Positions 1-6,191 of a stretch of 9,258 nt of DNA are shown here, piece by piece. The notes under the pieces were generated by a model that made no database searches, was not told the origin of the DNA, and worked only from the letters and a program-made list of their open reading frames with translations. Each line of letters opens with the position of its first letter. The stretch's first letter is position 1. Position numbers and translations under genes: made by a program. This DNA is from Euryarchaeota archaeon UBA59 (GTDB lineage Archaea; Thermoplasmatota; Poseidoniia; Poseidoniales; Thalassarchaeaceae), in the NCBI GenBank assembly GCA_002505495.1, contig DAVI01000018.1:2699-11956 (forward strand). Reading direction: 5' to 3'.

Positions 1-1817
1 GCGACCAAACTGAGCCGGCCTTCCGTGGTCGCCCCCGAACCGGCGTTTGAGAGAGTGTAGGCCACCGTTGTGCTCTCTCCGGCGATTGGTACGGCTGGAG
101 AGGCGACGCCGAGTGTGACTGATGGTTGTAGGTCTGGCGGGCTAGCCTCACTTGTAGCTTGGAGTTGAGATGCGAACAGTGCAGACCAACCAGCAGCATC
201 TATAGACACCCATACTGAGTCGGCAGACTCAGGGTCACCGAGAGAGTATGTGAGGGCTCTCTGGCCGGGTGAAAGTGTCACATCTGTGCTGACTACGGTG
301 GTGTTATCGTCACCATCTGAATGCCCGACAGTCAGATGAACTGTTCGGGAGCGTCCTTCGCTGAGTGTGATTGAGAGTTCGGTTACCAGTCCGTCTCGCG
401 CCGTCCACTCATTCGATTTGAGAGCCACATCGAGCCGCTGGGGGGGTGCCACATACACCTCAACCGAGCCTGATAGATTGGCATCGACAAGGCCATCTTC
501 GCTCACCACAACCCACTGAATTGTGCGGCTCCCGAAACCACTGCTCAGAGTCAGATCAGAGGTGAGTTGCAGACTATGGCCCACATCGAACTGCCTCAGC
601 GCACCGTCGGCGCTCGCACCCGAATCGCTGAGTTGCAGTCTCGCGCTGCCCGAGAGGTCACCTCCATTGTGTACGATGAGCGAGCCTGAAAGGAGGTCAC
701 CAACATGGAAGTTTGAGCCCTCGATTGAGAGGCCGGCACTCCCGGCGGAAGAGAAGTGGGCGGCATCCATGTCGTAGGTGTGAGACAGAATCGGTGTCGA
801 GTCATCATGAATTCTCACTCCGCCTGTAAGGGCGCAGTCCAGCACTCCAGGCCGGGCAGTCAGACTGAGATTGACAGAAACTGTCTGGTCTGCCTGAACA
901 GAAGTGGACATATTCAGAAGAGATATCCCCGAAAACACACATTCGAGAGTTCCACTCCAAGCGGTCTCACCAGAGTTGCTGAAATTGAGTTGCCACTCCA
1001 CCGAATCGCCCAACGCAGGAGATGGCTCGTCCGCCGATCCGGTAAGGATGAGACGAGCTAGCGGGGGTGGACCAACCGAAATCGTGGTGTTTGAAATGGA
1101 ACCGTCCAAATCAACTCGGAGCTCTGTTGAGGCGCTCTCTTGCAACATCGGAATCGTGAAGTTGGCGATCGCTGAATCTTGACCCGCTACAGTTAGGTTG
1201 AGCCAGCTCCAGTTCCCAGTGCCGACCGCGAATCCGAGTGAGCCGTTCCATTCGACCTCGCCGGAATTGCTTATCTCGACCAATGCGTAACCGCTGTCTC
1301 CGTCCCTGAAGCTCCCGTTCCCGCTCGCTTCCCCGGTACCACCATCGACCGGTACGACCTCCCAATTTGCGGGGTCTTCGACACTCGGGTCGGCTGGCGC
1401 CAAGCGACGGACGAAGAGAGATATCTCGTCAGTGTGGTTGGCGAAGGCTACACCGACCTCCCCTCCGAGAGTCAAGGTGAGAGAATACTGACCCACTGGC
1501 ACATTTGGAATTGTGAACTGGTGGTTCTCCGTCTGGTCAGCAGTCAAGTTGAGACTGCGATTGTCACTAGCCACCGTGAGAGAGGTGTCGTCTAGAAACT
1601 CCATTGTAAGATAGCCGAGCGAAGCGATGTCGTGGGATATCACATCAACCGAGAAAGTGACATCCCCGGCACCCTCCTCGAGGTGTCCTTGTATGCTGAA
1701 TGAGTCGGCGTCCAAGAGCAGTCCGTCGCCGCTAGCACTCGCAGTCGGGATGGAGACGAGCAGCAGCATCGCGAAGATGACTACAGACGGCAATCGGCCC
1801 ACATGGCTACGCCTCAT
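1..1817 (-). CDS. Large secreted surface protein with Ig/CARDB-like repeats (N-terminal part, 3' end off the window)
   Basis: An uninterrupted minus-strand frame runs from an ATG at 1817 off the left edge, giving 605 residues and no stop. Residues 1-29 look like a Sec signal peptide: basic MRRSHVGR, a hydrophobic core around 11-24 (VVIFAMLLLVSIP), and a likely cleavage after TASA near residue 28. The rest is Ser/Thr/Gly/Val-rich and predicted beta. Recurring Asn-Ser/Ala/Gly-Gly turns (SNSG at 183-186 and 280-283, HNGG at 383-386, SNAG at 590-593) mark repeated modules resembling CARDB/Ig-like domains. There are fourteen N-X-S/T sequons. The only two cysteines, C293 and C328, lie in one module and could form a disulfide. 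The protein is probably an exported, glycosylated cell-surface or adhesin-like protein. No catalytic motif is visible, and any C-terminal anchor is outside the window. No clear ribosome binding site precedes the start. The function is unknown. Confidence 0.88.
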   Translation of the reverse strand, partial: MRRSHVGRLPSVVIFAMLLLVSIPTASASGDGLLLDADSFSIQGHLEEGAGDVTFSVDVISHDIASLGYLTMEFLDDTSLTVASDNRSLNLTADQTENHQFTIPNVPVGQYSLTLTLGGEVGVAFANHTDEISLFVRRLAPADPSVEDPANWEVVPVDGGTGEASGNGSFRDGDSGYALVEISNSGEVEWNGSLGFAVGTGNWSWLNLTVAGQDSAIANFTIPMLQESASTELRVDLDGSISNTTISVGPPPLARLILTGSADEPSPALGDSVEWQLNFSNSGETAWSGTLECVFSGISLLNMSTSVQADQTVSVNLSLTARPGVLDCALTGGVRIHDDSTPILSHTYDMDAAHFSSAGSAGLSIEGSNFHVGDLLSGSLIVHNGGDLSGSARLQLSDSGASADGALRQFDVGHSLQLTSDLTLSSGFGSRTIQWVVVSEDGLVDANLSGSVEVYVAPPQRLDVALKSNEWTARDGLVTELSITLSEGRSRTVHLTVGHSDGDDNTTVVSTDVTLSPGQRALTYSLGDPESADSVWVSIDAAGWSALFASQLQATSEASPPDLQPSVTLGVASPAVPIAGESTTVAYTLSNAGSGATTEGRLSLV

Positions 1818-1858
1818 CGAATTCTGCTGTAACCTGCCGGTTGAATGACCTTTGGTTC

Positions 1859-1875
1859 CGTTGGCGTAGCCAACG
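1859..1875. promoter_or_regulatory. Inverted repeat, candidate operator in the divergent spacer
   Basis: CGTTGGC and GCCAACG form perfect 7-bp arms around the 3-base spacer GTA. An overlapping dyad, GGCGT (1863-1867) with ACGCC (1873-1877), shares the bases. The site lies between the exported-protein gene (minus) and the first coiled-coil gene (plus). It ends 5 bases before the TATA-like box at 1881, where an archaeal regulator could affect TFB/TBP binding. Binding of a regulator is inferred, and the element could be chance. Confidence 0.4.
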
Positions 1876-1880
1876 CCTAC

Positions 1881-1886
1881 CTTTAT
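1881..1886 (+). promoter_or_regulatory. TATA-like box for the first coiled-coil gene
   Basis: CTTTAT begins 34 bases before the ATG at 1915. Archaeal TATA boxes sit about 25 bases upstream of the transcription start, so the transcript would start at about 1908-1914, giving a leaderless or near-leaderless mRNA. A weak GAGG (1906-1909) lies 5 bases before the ATG and may be too close to the predicted 5' end to act as a ribosome binding site. Confidence 0.4.
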
Positions 1887-1914
1887 CCGAGGTCGTCAGG
1901 TCGAAGAGGCGTCC

Positions 1915-2745
1915 ATGGAATTAACAGCCATACTCGCACTCTCCCCTGAAGAGGTGGCGAAAGCGGTCATCGCTCGCCGTCACGAGTTGAATGAGACTTT
2001 GCCAGATATCGTCAGGGAGCGTCGAAAGGAGGTCGATTACCTCACTCCATTGGTCGACCAAGTGCGAGAAGAGCGTGATCAAATCAACCAGCAGGTCCAG
2101 GACCTGAAAGACAGGCGGAATGCCTGTCACAAGGAAGCGAGGGAATTGCGAACTTCCCTCGTTGCGATGCGAGAACAGTTACTCGAGGAAAACCGACTCA
2201 AAAACCCGAACCCCGCTTGGGCGAAGGACAAGTTGGCTGAAAAGCTCGCCGAACTCGACAGCAAACTGGAAACTGAGGCGTTAGACCTGAAGACTGAACG
2301 CAAGTTGCTCAAGGAGATGCGAAAGGCGGTCAACGCCCATCGGGAGTGGGTCTCCGAGCGGCAGTCATCAGACCCGGAGGCTCAGCAGTACCGCGATGGT
2401 TGGGCTCGCTGCGGAGAACTGATGGATGAGGCTGATGCCAACCACAAGGAGATGGTGGTCTTGGCACAGTTGAGCAAGGAGCTCCACGAAAAATTCGCTG
2501 AACACCGTGATGTTCACAAAGAGGCCGCAGGACAACTCAACAGGGCCCGTAGTCTGCTCTCTCACACTGATGATGTAGTCTCTTACTGGAACCTCCGAAT
2601 ATCGAAAGGATTCGGCGACCTGAAAGATGGCAGTGGAGACCTGATGGCTGCATCGCGCCGAGTCGCGGATGGCCAACCCTCGAGCATGCCACGCAAACCT
2701 CGGGAAGATACCGCCAAGGGAGATGCCGGGGGTGAAGAAGAATGA
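1915..2745 (+). CDS. Coiled-coil protein 1 (COG1340-like)
   Basis: This 276-residue protein is almost wholly charged helix. Long heptad-rich stretches cover about residues 34-95 and 103-215. They are separated by a short break with the sequence NPNPAW (97-102). The C-terminal 25 residues are polar and end in GEEE. There is no signal peptide or membrane segment, so it should be cytoplasmic. Residues 114-135 carry the pattern L-x2-K-x-E-T then E-R-K-L and M135. The same pattern occurs in the third coiled-coil protein of this window. Residues 171-204 hold a His-containing A-D-A-N-H / L-H-E-K / H-R-D-V-H segment like the middle of uncharacterised archaeal coiled-coil proteins grouped as COG1340. 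It overlaps the next gene by ATGA, implying one transcript and coupled translation. Databases sometimes label such proteins phosphoserine phosphatase, but no phosphatase motif is visible. The molecular role is unknown; scaffolding is an inference. Confidence 0.9.
   Translation: MELTAILALSPEEVAKAVIARRHELNETLPDIVRERRKEVDYLTPLVDQVREERDQINQQVQDLKDRRNACHKEARELRTSLVAMREQLLEENRLKNPNPAWAKDKLAEKLAELDSKLETEALDLKTERKLLKEMRKAVNAHREWVSERQSSDPEAQQYRDGWARCGELMDEADANHKEMVVLAQLSKELHEKFAEHRDVHKEAAGQLNRARSLLSHTDDVVSYWNLRISKGFGDLKDGSGDLMAASRRVADGQPSSMPRKPREDTAKGDAGGEEE
2728..2735 (+). promoter_or_regulatory. Ribosome binding site for the second coiled-coil gene
   Basis: GGGGGTGA lies inside the end of the preceding gene, 6 bases before the ATG at 2742. 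It matches seven of eight bases of the archaeal ideal GGAGGTGA. Together with the ATGA stop/start overlap it supports the ATG at 2742 as the real start. Confidence 0.55.
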
Positions 2746-3893
2746 GTTCCAAAAAGAAGGGTCAGGATAGCGACCCAGAAGGAGCCAGCCCAGCCCCCCC
2801 AGCAAAGAAAGGCGGTCGCGGCCAGAAGAGACGAGGCCAAAACCGGGGTAATCAGGGCAACCAGGGGGACAAGCGCAAGAAGTCTGGCAAGGGGCGAAAG
2901 CGTGGTAAGTCGGACTTCGACTTCTTTGAGAACCTGAGAGACTTGCAGACCCATGAACTGGCGGACATGCTCTCCGACCACAAAGCGAGCCTACGCTCAC
3001 TTGAACGACAGCATGAATCTCTGAAGAGTGAAAGGCAATCTCTGATCTCCACGGTGCAGGTCTTGCGAGGCGCTCTCACGAGTTCGACCGGGATGAGCAG
3101 AGAGAGGAGGGCCCTACTCAAGCAACTGAGGGACAGAACTCCACTGATCAACAGTGAGAGGAGCCGCAGGGACAGCATCAACCAATGTATCAGTCCCACC
3201 TCTGAGCTTCTCGAAATCCTCCTCAAACGCACCTACAATGACCTCACTGTGATTCGCGATGACCCGAGCCGGGCACCCGACCTCACCCGTGAGACTCAGA
3301 AATTCTCATTCCTGTTCGAACTAATCGAGATGTGGCGCCAGAAGGAGGTGTCGGATGCCGCACACAAGCGTTACATCGACCTGATGCGGGAACAACGGGA
3401 GACTGTGAAGAGGCTCGATGAGTTGCGTGATGAAAGCGGTCAGGTTGAGGAGGAAACAGCTAGTTCCACCCCTCGTTTGGAGGCAGGTAAGATTAGTCGC
3501 AAAGAAGAGAAGGGACTCAATGAGAGAATCTCGTCGATGCTCGACCAGATTCGCGAGCAGCGCAAGGAGATCTACTGGCTCCGTCGGGAAATCGGGCGAG
3601 TCGACTCATTCAGTCACATTCGAGAAAAGGACGAGCAACACGGCAGGACGGTTCGCAAGCGAATCGGCTCATTGCAGCAACACGCAGCGAGTGGTGGCTC
3701 ACTTTCGTTAGAAGACATGGCAAGACTGCTCTCCGCTGGAGGCCTTTCAGCCATTCAATCGGGTGATTCCGAGAAGAGTGAGGAGCCAAAAAAGAGCAGA
3801 GGCCGCACCCGAGGAGGACGCGGCGGTTCTAGAGGCGCAGCGCGCGGGGCCGCCCGCGGAACAGCCCGCGCCTACAAACGGCGAGAAGACTGA
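2742..3893 (+). CDS. Coiled-coil protein 2 with basic RG-rich tails (COG1340-like)
   Basis: This 383-residue protein has three zones. Residues 1-57 are low-complexity and strongly basic (KKK, GGRGQKRRG, GNQGNQG, KRKK, GRKRGK). Residues 58-330 are charged helical coiled coil, interrupted near 235-250. Residues 341-383 form an RG tail with six Arg-Gly pairs (353-373), three Gly-(Ala/Thr)-Ala-Arg units, and a KRRED end. The middle resembles the neighbouring coiled-coil proteins: residues 205-230 have the A-A-H-K segment, and 318-326 (G-G-S-L-S-L-E-D-M) match the C-terminal motif of the third one. RG/RGG tails usually bind RNA or mediate protein contacts, so nucleic-acid binding is a reasonable inference, but no folded RNA-binding domain is seen. 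It overlaps the upstream gene by ATGA. The single cysteine is C149. It is cytoplasmic with no signal peptide, and its function is unknown. Confidence 0.9.
   Translation: MSSKKKGQDSDPEGASPAPPAKKGGRGQKRRGQNRGNQGNQGDKRKKSGKGRKRGKSDFDFFENLRDLQTHELADMLSDHKASLRSLERQHESLKSERQSLISTVQVLRGALTSSTGMSRERRALLKQLRDRTPLINSERSRRDSINQCISPTSELLEILLKRTYNDLTVIRDDPSRAPDLTRETQKFSFLFELIEMWRQKEVSDAAHKRYIDLMREQRETVKRLDELRDESGQVEEETASSTPRLEAGKISRKEEKGLNERISSMLDQIREQRKEIYWLRREIGRVDSFSHIREKDEQHGRTVRKRIGSLQQHAASGGSLSLEDMARLLSAGGLSAIQSGDSEKSEEPKKSRGRTRGGRGGSRGAARGAARGTARAYKRRED
3834..3869 (+). repeat. Three 12-base units encoding G-x-A-R in the RG tail
   Basis: Residues 365-376 read as three imperfect 4-residue units (GAAR, GAAR, GTAR) followed by A. 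The DNA is very GC-rich and contains a CGCGGG/CCCGCG dyad (3843-3858). Codons differ between units (CGC throughout, but GCA/GCG/GCC for Ala), which suggests amino-acid selection or older duplication, not recent slippage. Confidence 0.55.
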
Positions 3894-4000
3894 AACCTCT
3901 CTGAGGATTATCTCCTTGCGGCTGGAAACTGACCCTCACCCAGAACGGACTTCTACAACTATCGCCCTGTCTTAGACGATTCAGTTCTACGCGAGCGCCT

Positions 4001-4008
4001 CTCTTATC
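4001..4008 (+). promoter_or_regulatory. TATA-like box for the Roadblock gene
   Basis: CTCTTATC starts 31 bases before the GTG at 4032, similar to the spacing of the box before the gene at 1915. It lies in a 138-base spacer after the coiled-coil pair and suggests a separate, leaderless transcript. GGAGG at 4025-4029 is only 2 bases from the GTG, too close to be a normal ribosome binding site. Weak consensus. Confidence 0.35.
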
Positions 4009-4031
4009 GCCCCTCGCCCTCTCCGGAGGCC

Positions 4032-4382
4032 GTGCAGGGAGGAATTGTCGCTGGCTTGGCCGACTCTGCGGGAGTAAAATGGGCGGCACTACTGTCAGAT
4101 GAGGGCTTTCTCACGGAAGTCGTTGGAGCTCCAGCCGCTTCACTCGAGGCGGCAGGGTCGGTAGCGCCCTCCTTCAAGGAGGCGGCGGCGGGGTTACTTG
4201 CAAATTGGCAGGAAGGGAGTCTTGAGAGGACCACGATACTGACTGAGGAGGGCGTGGTCATCATCCAGGTTGTTAGTGACGGTACATCACTAATCTGTCA
4301 ATTGGAGCAGGGGGCTAATCTAGGCCATATCCGAAAGATTGTCGATGAGTCTTGCGAACTCTTGAGACCTCTGCTAGACTGA
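4032..4382 (+). CDS. Roadblock/LC7-domain protein
   Basis: The 116-residue product is about the normal size for a single Roadblock/LC7 domain. The pattern fits: a first strand pair (VKWAALLSDEGFLTEVVG, about 15-32), a helix (SLEAAGSVAPSFKEAAAGLL, about 37-56), strands around TTILTEEGVVIIQVV and TSLICQLEQ (about 67-93), and a final helix (LGHIRKIVDESCELLRPLL, about 97-115). Roadblock proteins dimerise and act as scaffolds or as partners of small Ras-like GTPases (MglB with MglA in bacteria; Ragulator in eukaryotes). No GTPase is encoded in this window, so the partner is unknown. The GTG start is the only reasonable one, since the frame is closed by a TGA at 3930-3932 with no ATG between. It sits 138 bases after the coiled-coil pair and converges on the KaiC-like gene with a 64-base gap. 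It is recognised by pattern, not by a profile search. Confidence 0.83.
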   Translation: MQGGIVAGLADSAGVKWAALLSDEGFLTEVVGAPAASLEAAGSVAPSFKEAAAGLLANWQEGSLERTTILTEEGVVIIQVVSDGTSLICQLEQGANLGHIRKIVDESCELLRPLLD

Positions 4383-4446
4383 TTCGATTGTCGTCAACCG
4401 TTCCTCTAACAGACAAGGTCTCTCTGCATCAGTGAAGATTGCCCTA

Positions 4447-5169
4447 TCAGTCGAAGAGCGGCCCCATTATAGTGACTCCACCGGGCGCGACATCAATCGC
4501 CTGCTTCTCCATGCTGTGACGGATGTGTCGCATCTTCTCGAATTGAAGTGTGCGGACGATTTTGCCATTTCTTCGGTCGAGCCCTAGATTGATGATCGCA
4601 TCCGCCAAGAATCCCTCATTCCCCTCCAACTCTGCGAACTCCCCTGTCTGTCGTTCTGTGATGATGAAAGTGTAGAGACCTTGTTTTCGTAGATAATCGA
4701 AGAATCCGAACATCCGCTTTCTCATCTCCTCGTTCACTGTGGTGAGGCTGTAAATCGCCCCCAGACTGTCGAGGATGAAGCAGGTGAAGGAGGGACCACG
4801 CTGCTGCTTGAAGTGGTCGATCATCTTCTTTGTGAACTTCAGATAATCCATCGCCTCGTTGTCGGCTCGGAGAGCCGTAAAATCGGTGATCTGAAGATTC
4901 GGGGGGAGTTCGATGCCCATCGATTGACATGTGCGAAGAAGACTTTCTACTGGCTCCTCCACAGTACAGTAGAGTCCGAACTCACCGGTCCTTCTCAAAT
5001 GGTTTGAAATCAGGGAGAGCGCGAAAGCGGTCTTCATCGAGCCGGGGGGTCCGGTTACCAAACTCAAGTAAGGGGGCTCAACATCACTTTGGATTACACG
5101 CTCCATTCCTGCAATGCCGCCGATGAACATGGATACCGGGGTTGCGTTCTTGCAGCCCGACTTAACCAT
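4447..5169 (-). CDS. KaiC/Rad55-like RecA-superfamily ATPase, single domain
   Basis: The 240-residue protein shows KaiC-family features in order: an N-terminal FIGGIAGMERVI segment (15-26), Walker A GPPGSMKT (40-47), the catalytic pair E71-E72 in a VEEPVESLL context, Walker B FILDS (131-135), an ITERQTGE strand end (near 170-177), and a C-terminal FEKMRHIRHSMEKQ region followed by a V-A-P-G-G-V-T-I strand. This fits the single-domain archaeal KaiC-like/RAD55 group (COG0467), which bind ATP and often act as oligomeric switches. Archaellum ArlH belongs to the same superfamily, but no archaellum genes are nearby. It is cytoplasmic, with no signal peptide. The ATG at 5169 is used; a second ATG at codon 14 (5130) would still keep the ATPase core. 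It converges with the Roadblock gene and diverges from the third coiled-coil gene. Substrate and partner are unknown. Confidence 0.88.
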   Translation of the reverse strand: MVKSGCKNATPVSMFIGGIAGMERVIQSDVEPPYLSLVTGPPGSMKTAFALSLISNHLRRTGEFGLYCTVEEPVESLLRTCQSMGIELPPNLQITDFTALRADNEAMDYLKFTKKMIDHFKQQRGPSFTCFILDSLGAIYSLTTVNEEMRKRMFGFFDYLRKQGLYTFIITERQTGEFAELEGNEGFLADAIINLGLDRRNGKIVRTLQFEKMRHIRHSMEKQAIDVAPGGVTIMGPLFD

Positions 5170-5181
5170 TCCCTCAGACTG

Positions 5182-5193
5182 CTATGTGTTAAG
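5182..5193. promoter_or_regulatory. AT-rich element in the 43-base divergent spacer, possible shared TATA box
   Basis: CTATGTGTTAAG is the most AT-rich stretch between the KaiC-like gene (start 5169, minus) and the third coiled-coil gene (GTG 5213, plus). Its centre is about 25 bases from the GTG, right for a leaderless plus-strand transcript, and about 19 bases from the minus-strand ATG, which is short. It could serve one or both directions. The consensus match is poor. Confidence 0.3.
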
Positions 5194-5212
5194 CGCCATA
5201 ATCGATGACTGA

Positions 5213-6178
5213 GTGGCACACCAGCCGCAATACGAGCCGTTAAATGCGAACCGCTGGTCGACATACCGTGCTGCACCGGCCCCTGAGGGCCGCGAGAATG
5301 TTTTAGGAAGTGGGGACTCGATGGAAGCGGAGCTGCAGAAATTAGTGAGCGAAGTCGAGAAGTACATTTCTGAACATCAGAAGCGCCGTGATGAATGGAA
5401 CGCGAAGGTCGTCGAACATCGTACAAATAGGGACTCCATCAACGGTCAGAAGCGCGAGCTCTACGACGAGATTGAACGCCAAAGGACCGTCCGTGACCAA
5501 GAGAACGCAAAAGCCCGAGAGGCGAAGGTTGAGCGTCGTGAATTCAACGAGAAGTTCTATGGTTTGAAGGATAAGATGCAGGAAATGAAGGGCGGTGATG
5601 GAGGGCATGGTCGCGACAAGGACACCCCCGAAAAAATCAGGCGACAGATGAACGGCCTCGAAACCAAGTACGAGACCGGGGGATTCATCGGAAAAGAGGC
5701 AGAGCGAAAATTCAGCGCCACTATGAAGCAACTTTCCCGCAAGTTGAAGGAACTCAAAGCCGCCCAAAGTGAGCCGGGCGAATTCAATGAGATTCAAGTT
5801 GAACTAGATGCATTCCATGAAAAGAGCGAGAAGGCCCACGAAGAGGTCATTCGAGCGGCAGAAGATGCTCAAGCCGCACACGACCTGATGGCGAAGTTAC
5901 GAGATGAGACAAAGAGGCTCAACATGGACCACGAAGCCGCCCACCGCGCCTTCGTTGACGCCAAGGAGGAGGCGGACAGCGAACATCAACAATACATCGT
6001 CGCGATGCGTTCCGTCTACAGCATTCGCAATCTGTTGCAGGCGAAGCGCGACCGCGCAGCCGGACACGAGCCGACAAGAATGGAAGCGAGGCCGGAGGCG
6101 CAGGACCTGATGAGCGCTCTGATGGCTGGTAAGACACTTTCAACTGAGCAATTAATGGCGATGAAGAGGAAGAACTAG
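5213..6178 (+). CDS. Coiled-coil protein 3 (COG1340-like)
   Basis: From the GTG at 5213 the product is 321 residues. An in-frame ATG at 5321 (residue 37) is a serious alternative: the first 36 residues are polar, non-helical and unlike the rest, and the coiled coil begins at residue 37. Charged heptad-rich helix covers about 37-126 and 138-283, broken by a GGDGGHG loop (127-133). Residues 149-171 share the K-x-E-T, E-R-K-F and M spacing of the first coiled-coil protein. The His-rich segment at 199-260 (F-H-E-K, A-A-H-D-L, D-H-E-A-A-H, S-E-H-Q-Q-Y) resembles COG1340 proteins. The end (301-321) carries G-K-T-L-S-T-E-Q-L, like the second coiled-coil protein. No cysteine, signal peptide or enzyme motif is seen. 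It is followed 13 bases later by the purP-like gene, so the two are probably co-transcribed. The molecular role is unknown. Confidence 0.87.
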   Translation: MAHQPQYEPLNANRWSTYRAAPAPEGRENVLGSGDSMEAELQKLVSEVEKYISEHQKRRDEWNAKVVEHRTNRDSINGQKRELYDEIERQRTVRDQENAKAREAKVERREFNEKFYGLKDKMQEMKGGDGGHGRDKDTPEKIRRQMNGLETKYETGGFIGKEAERKFSATMKQLSRKLKELKAAQSEPGEFNEIQVELDAFHEKSEKAHEEVIRAAEDAQAAHDLMAKLRDETKRLNMDHEAAHRAFVDAKEEADSEHQQYIVAMRSVYSIRNLLQAKRDRAAGHEPTRMEARPEAQDLMSALMAGKTLSTEQLMAMKRKN

Positions 6179-6180
6179 AC

Positions 6181-6188
6181 GAGGTGAT
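6181..6188 (+). promoter_or_regulatory. Strong ribosome binding site for the purP-like gene
   Basis: GAGGTGAT is an exact 8-base match to the complement of the conserved archaeal 16S rRNA 3' end (ATCACCTC). It ends 3 bases before the GTG at 6192 and fills most of the 13-base gap after the coiled-coil gene. It decides the GTG start and supports translation as the second gene of an operon. Confidence 0.65.
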
Positions 6189-6191
6189 ACT

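Noticed and set aside
2368..3000. 210-residue minus-strand open frame across the junction of the two coiled-coil genes
   Set aside because: It is antisense to two well-supported genes, has low-complexity Ser/Pro/Arg/Cys composition, and shows no recognisable motif. It is a shadow of GC-rich codon use.
4447..5169. Archaellum ATPase regulator ArlH/FlaH
   Set aside because: The fold is the same superfamily, but no arlI, arlJ or archaellin gene is nearby and no ArlH-specific feature is recognised.
5342..5797. 151-residue minus-strand open frame with hydrophobic stretches
   Set aside because: It mirrors the Glu/Lys-rich coiled-coil codons, which read as Leu/Phe on the other strand. The apparent membrane character is an artefact.
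1915..6178. SMC/Rad50-type ATPases suggested by the long coiled coils
   Set aside because: None of the three coiled-coil proteins has Walker A, Walker B or ABC signature motifs, and all are far too short.
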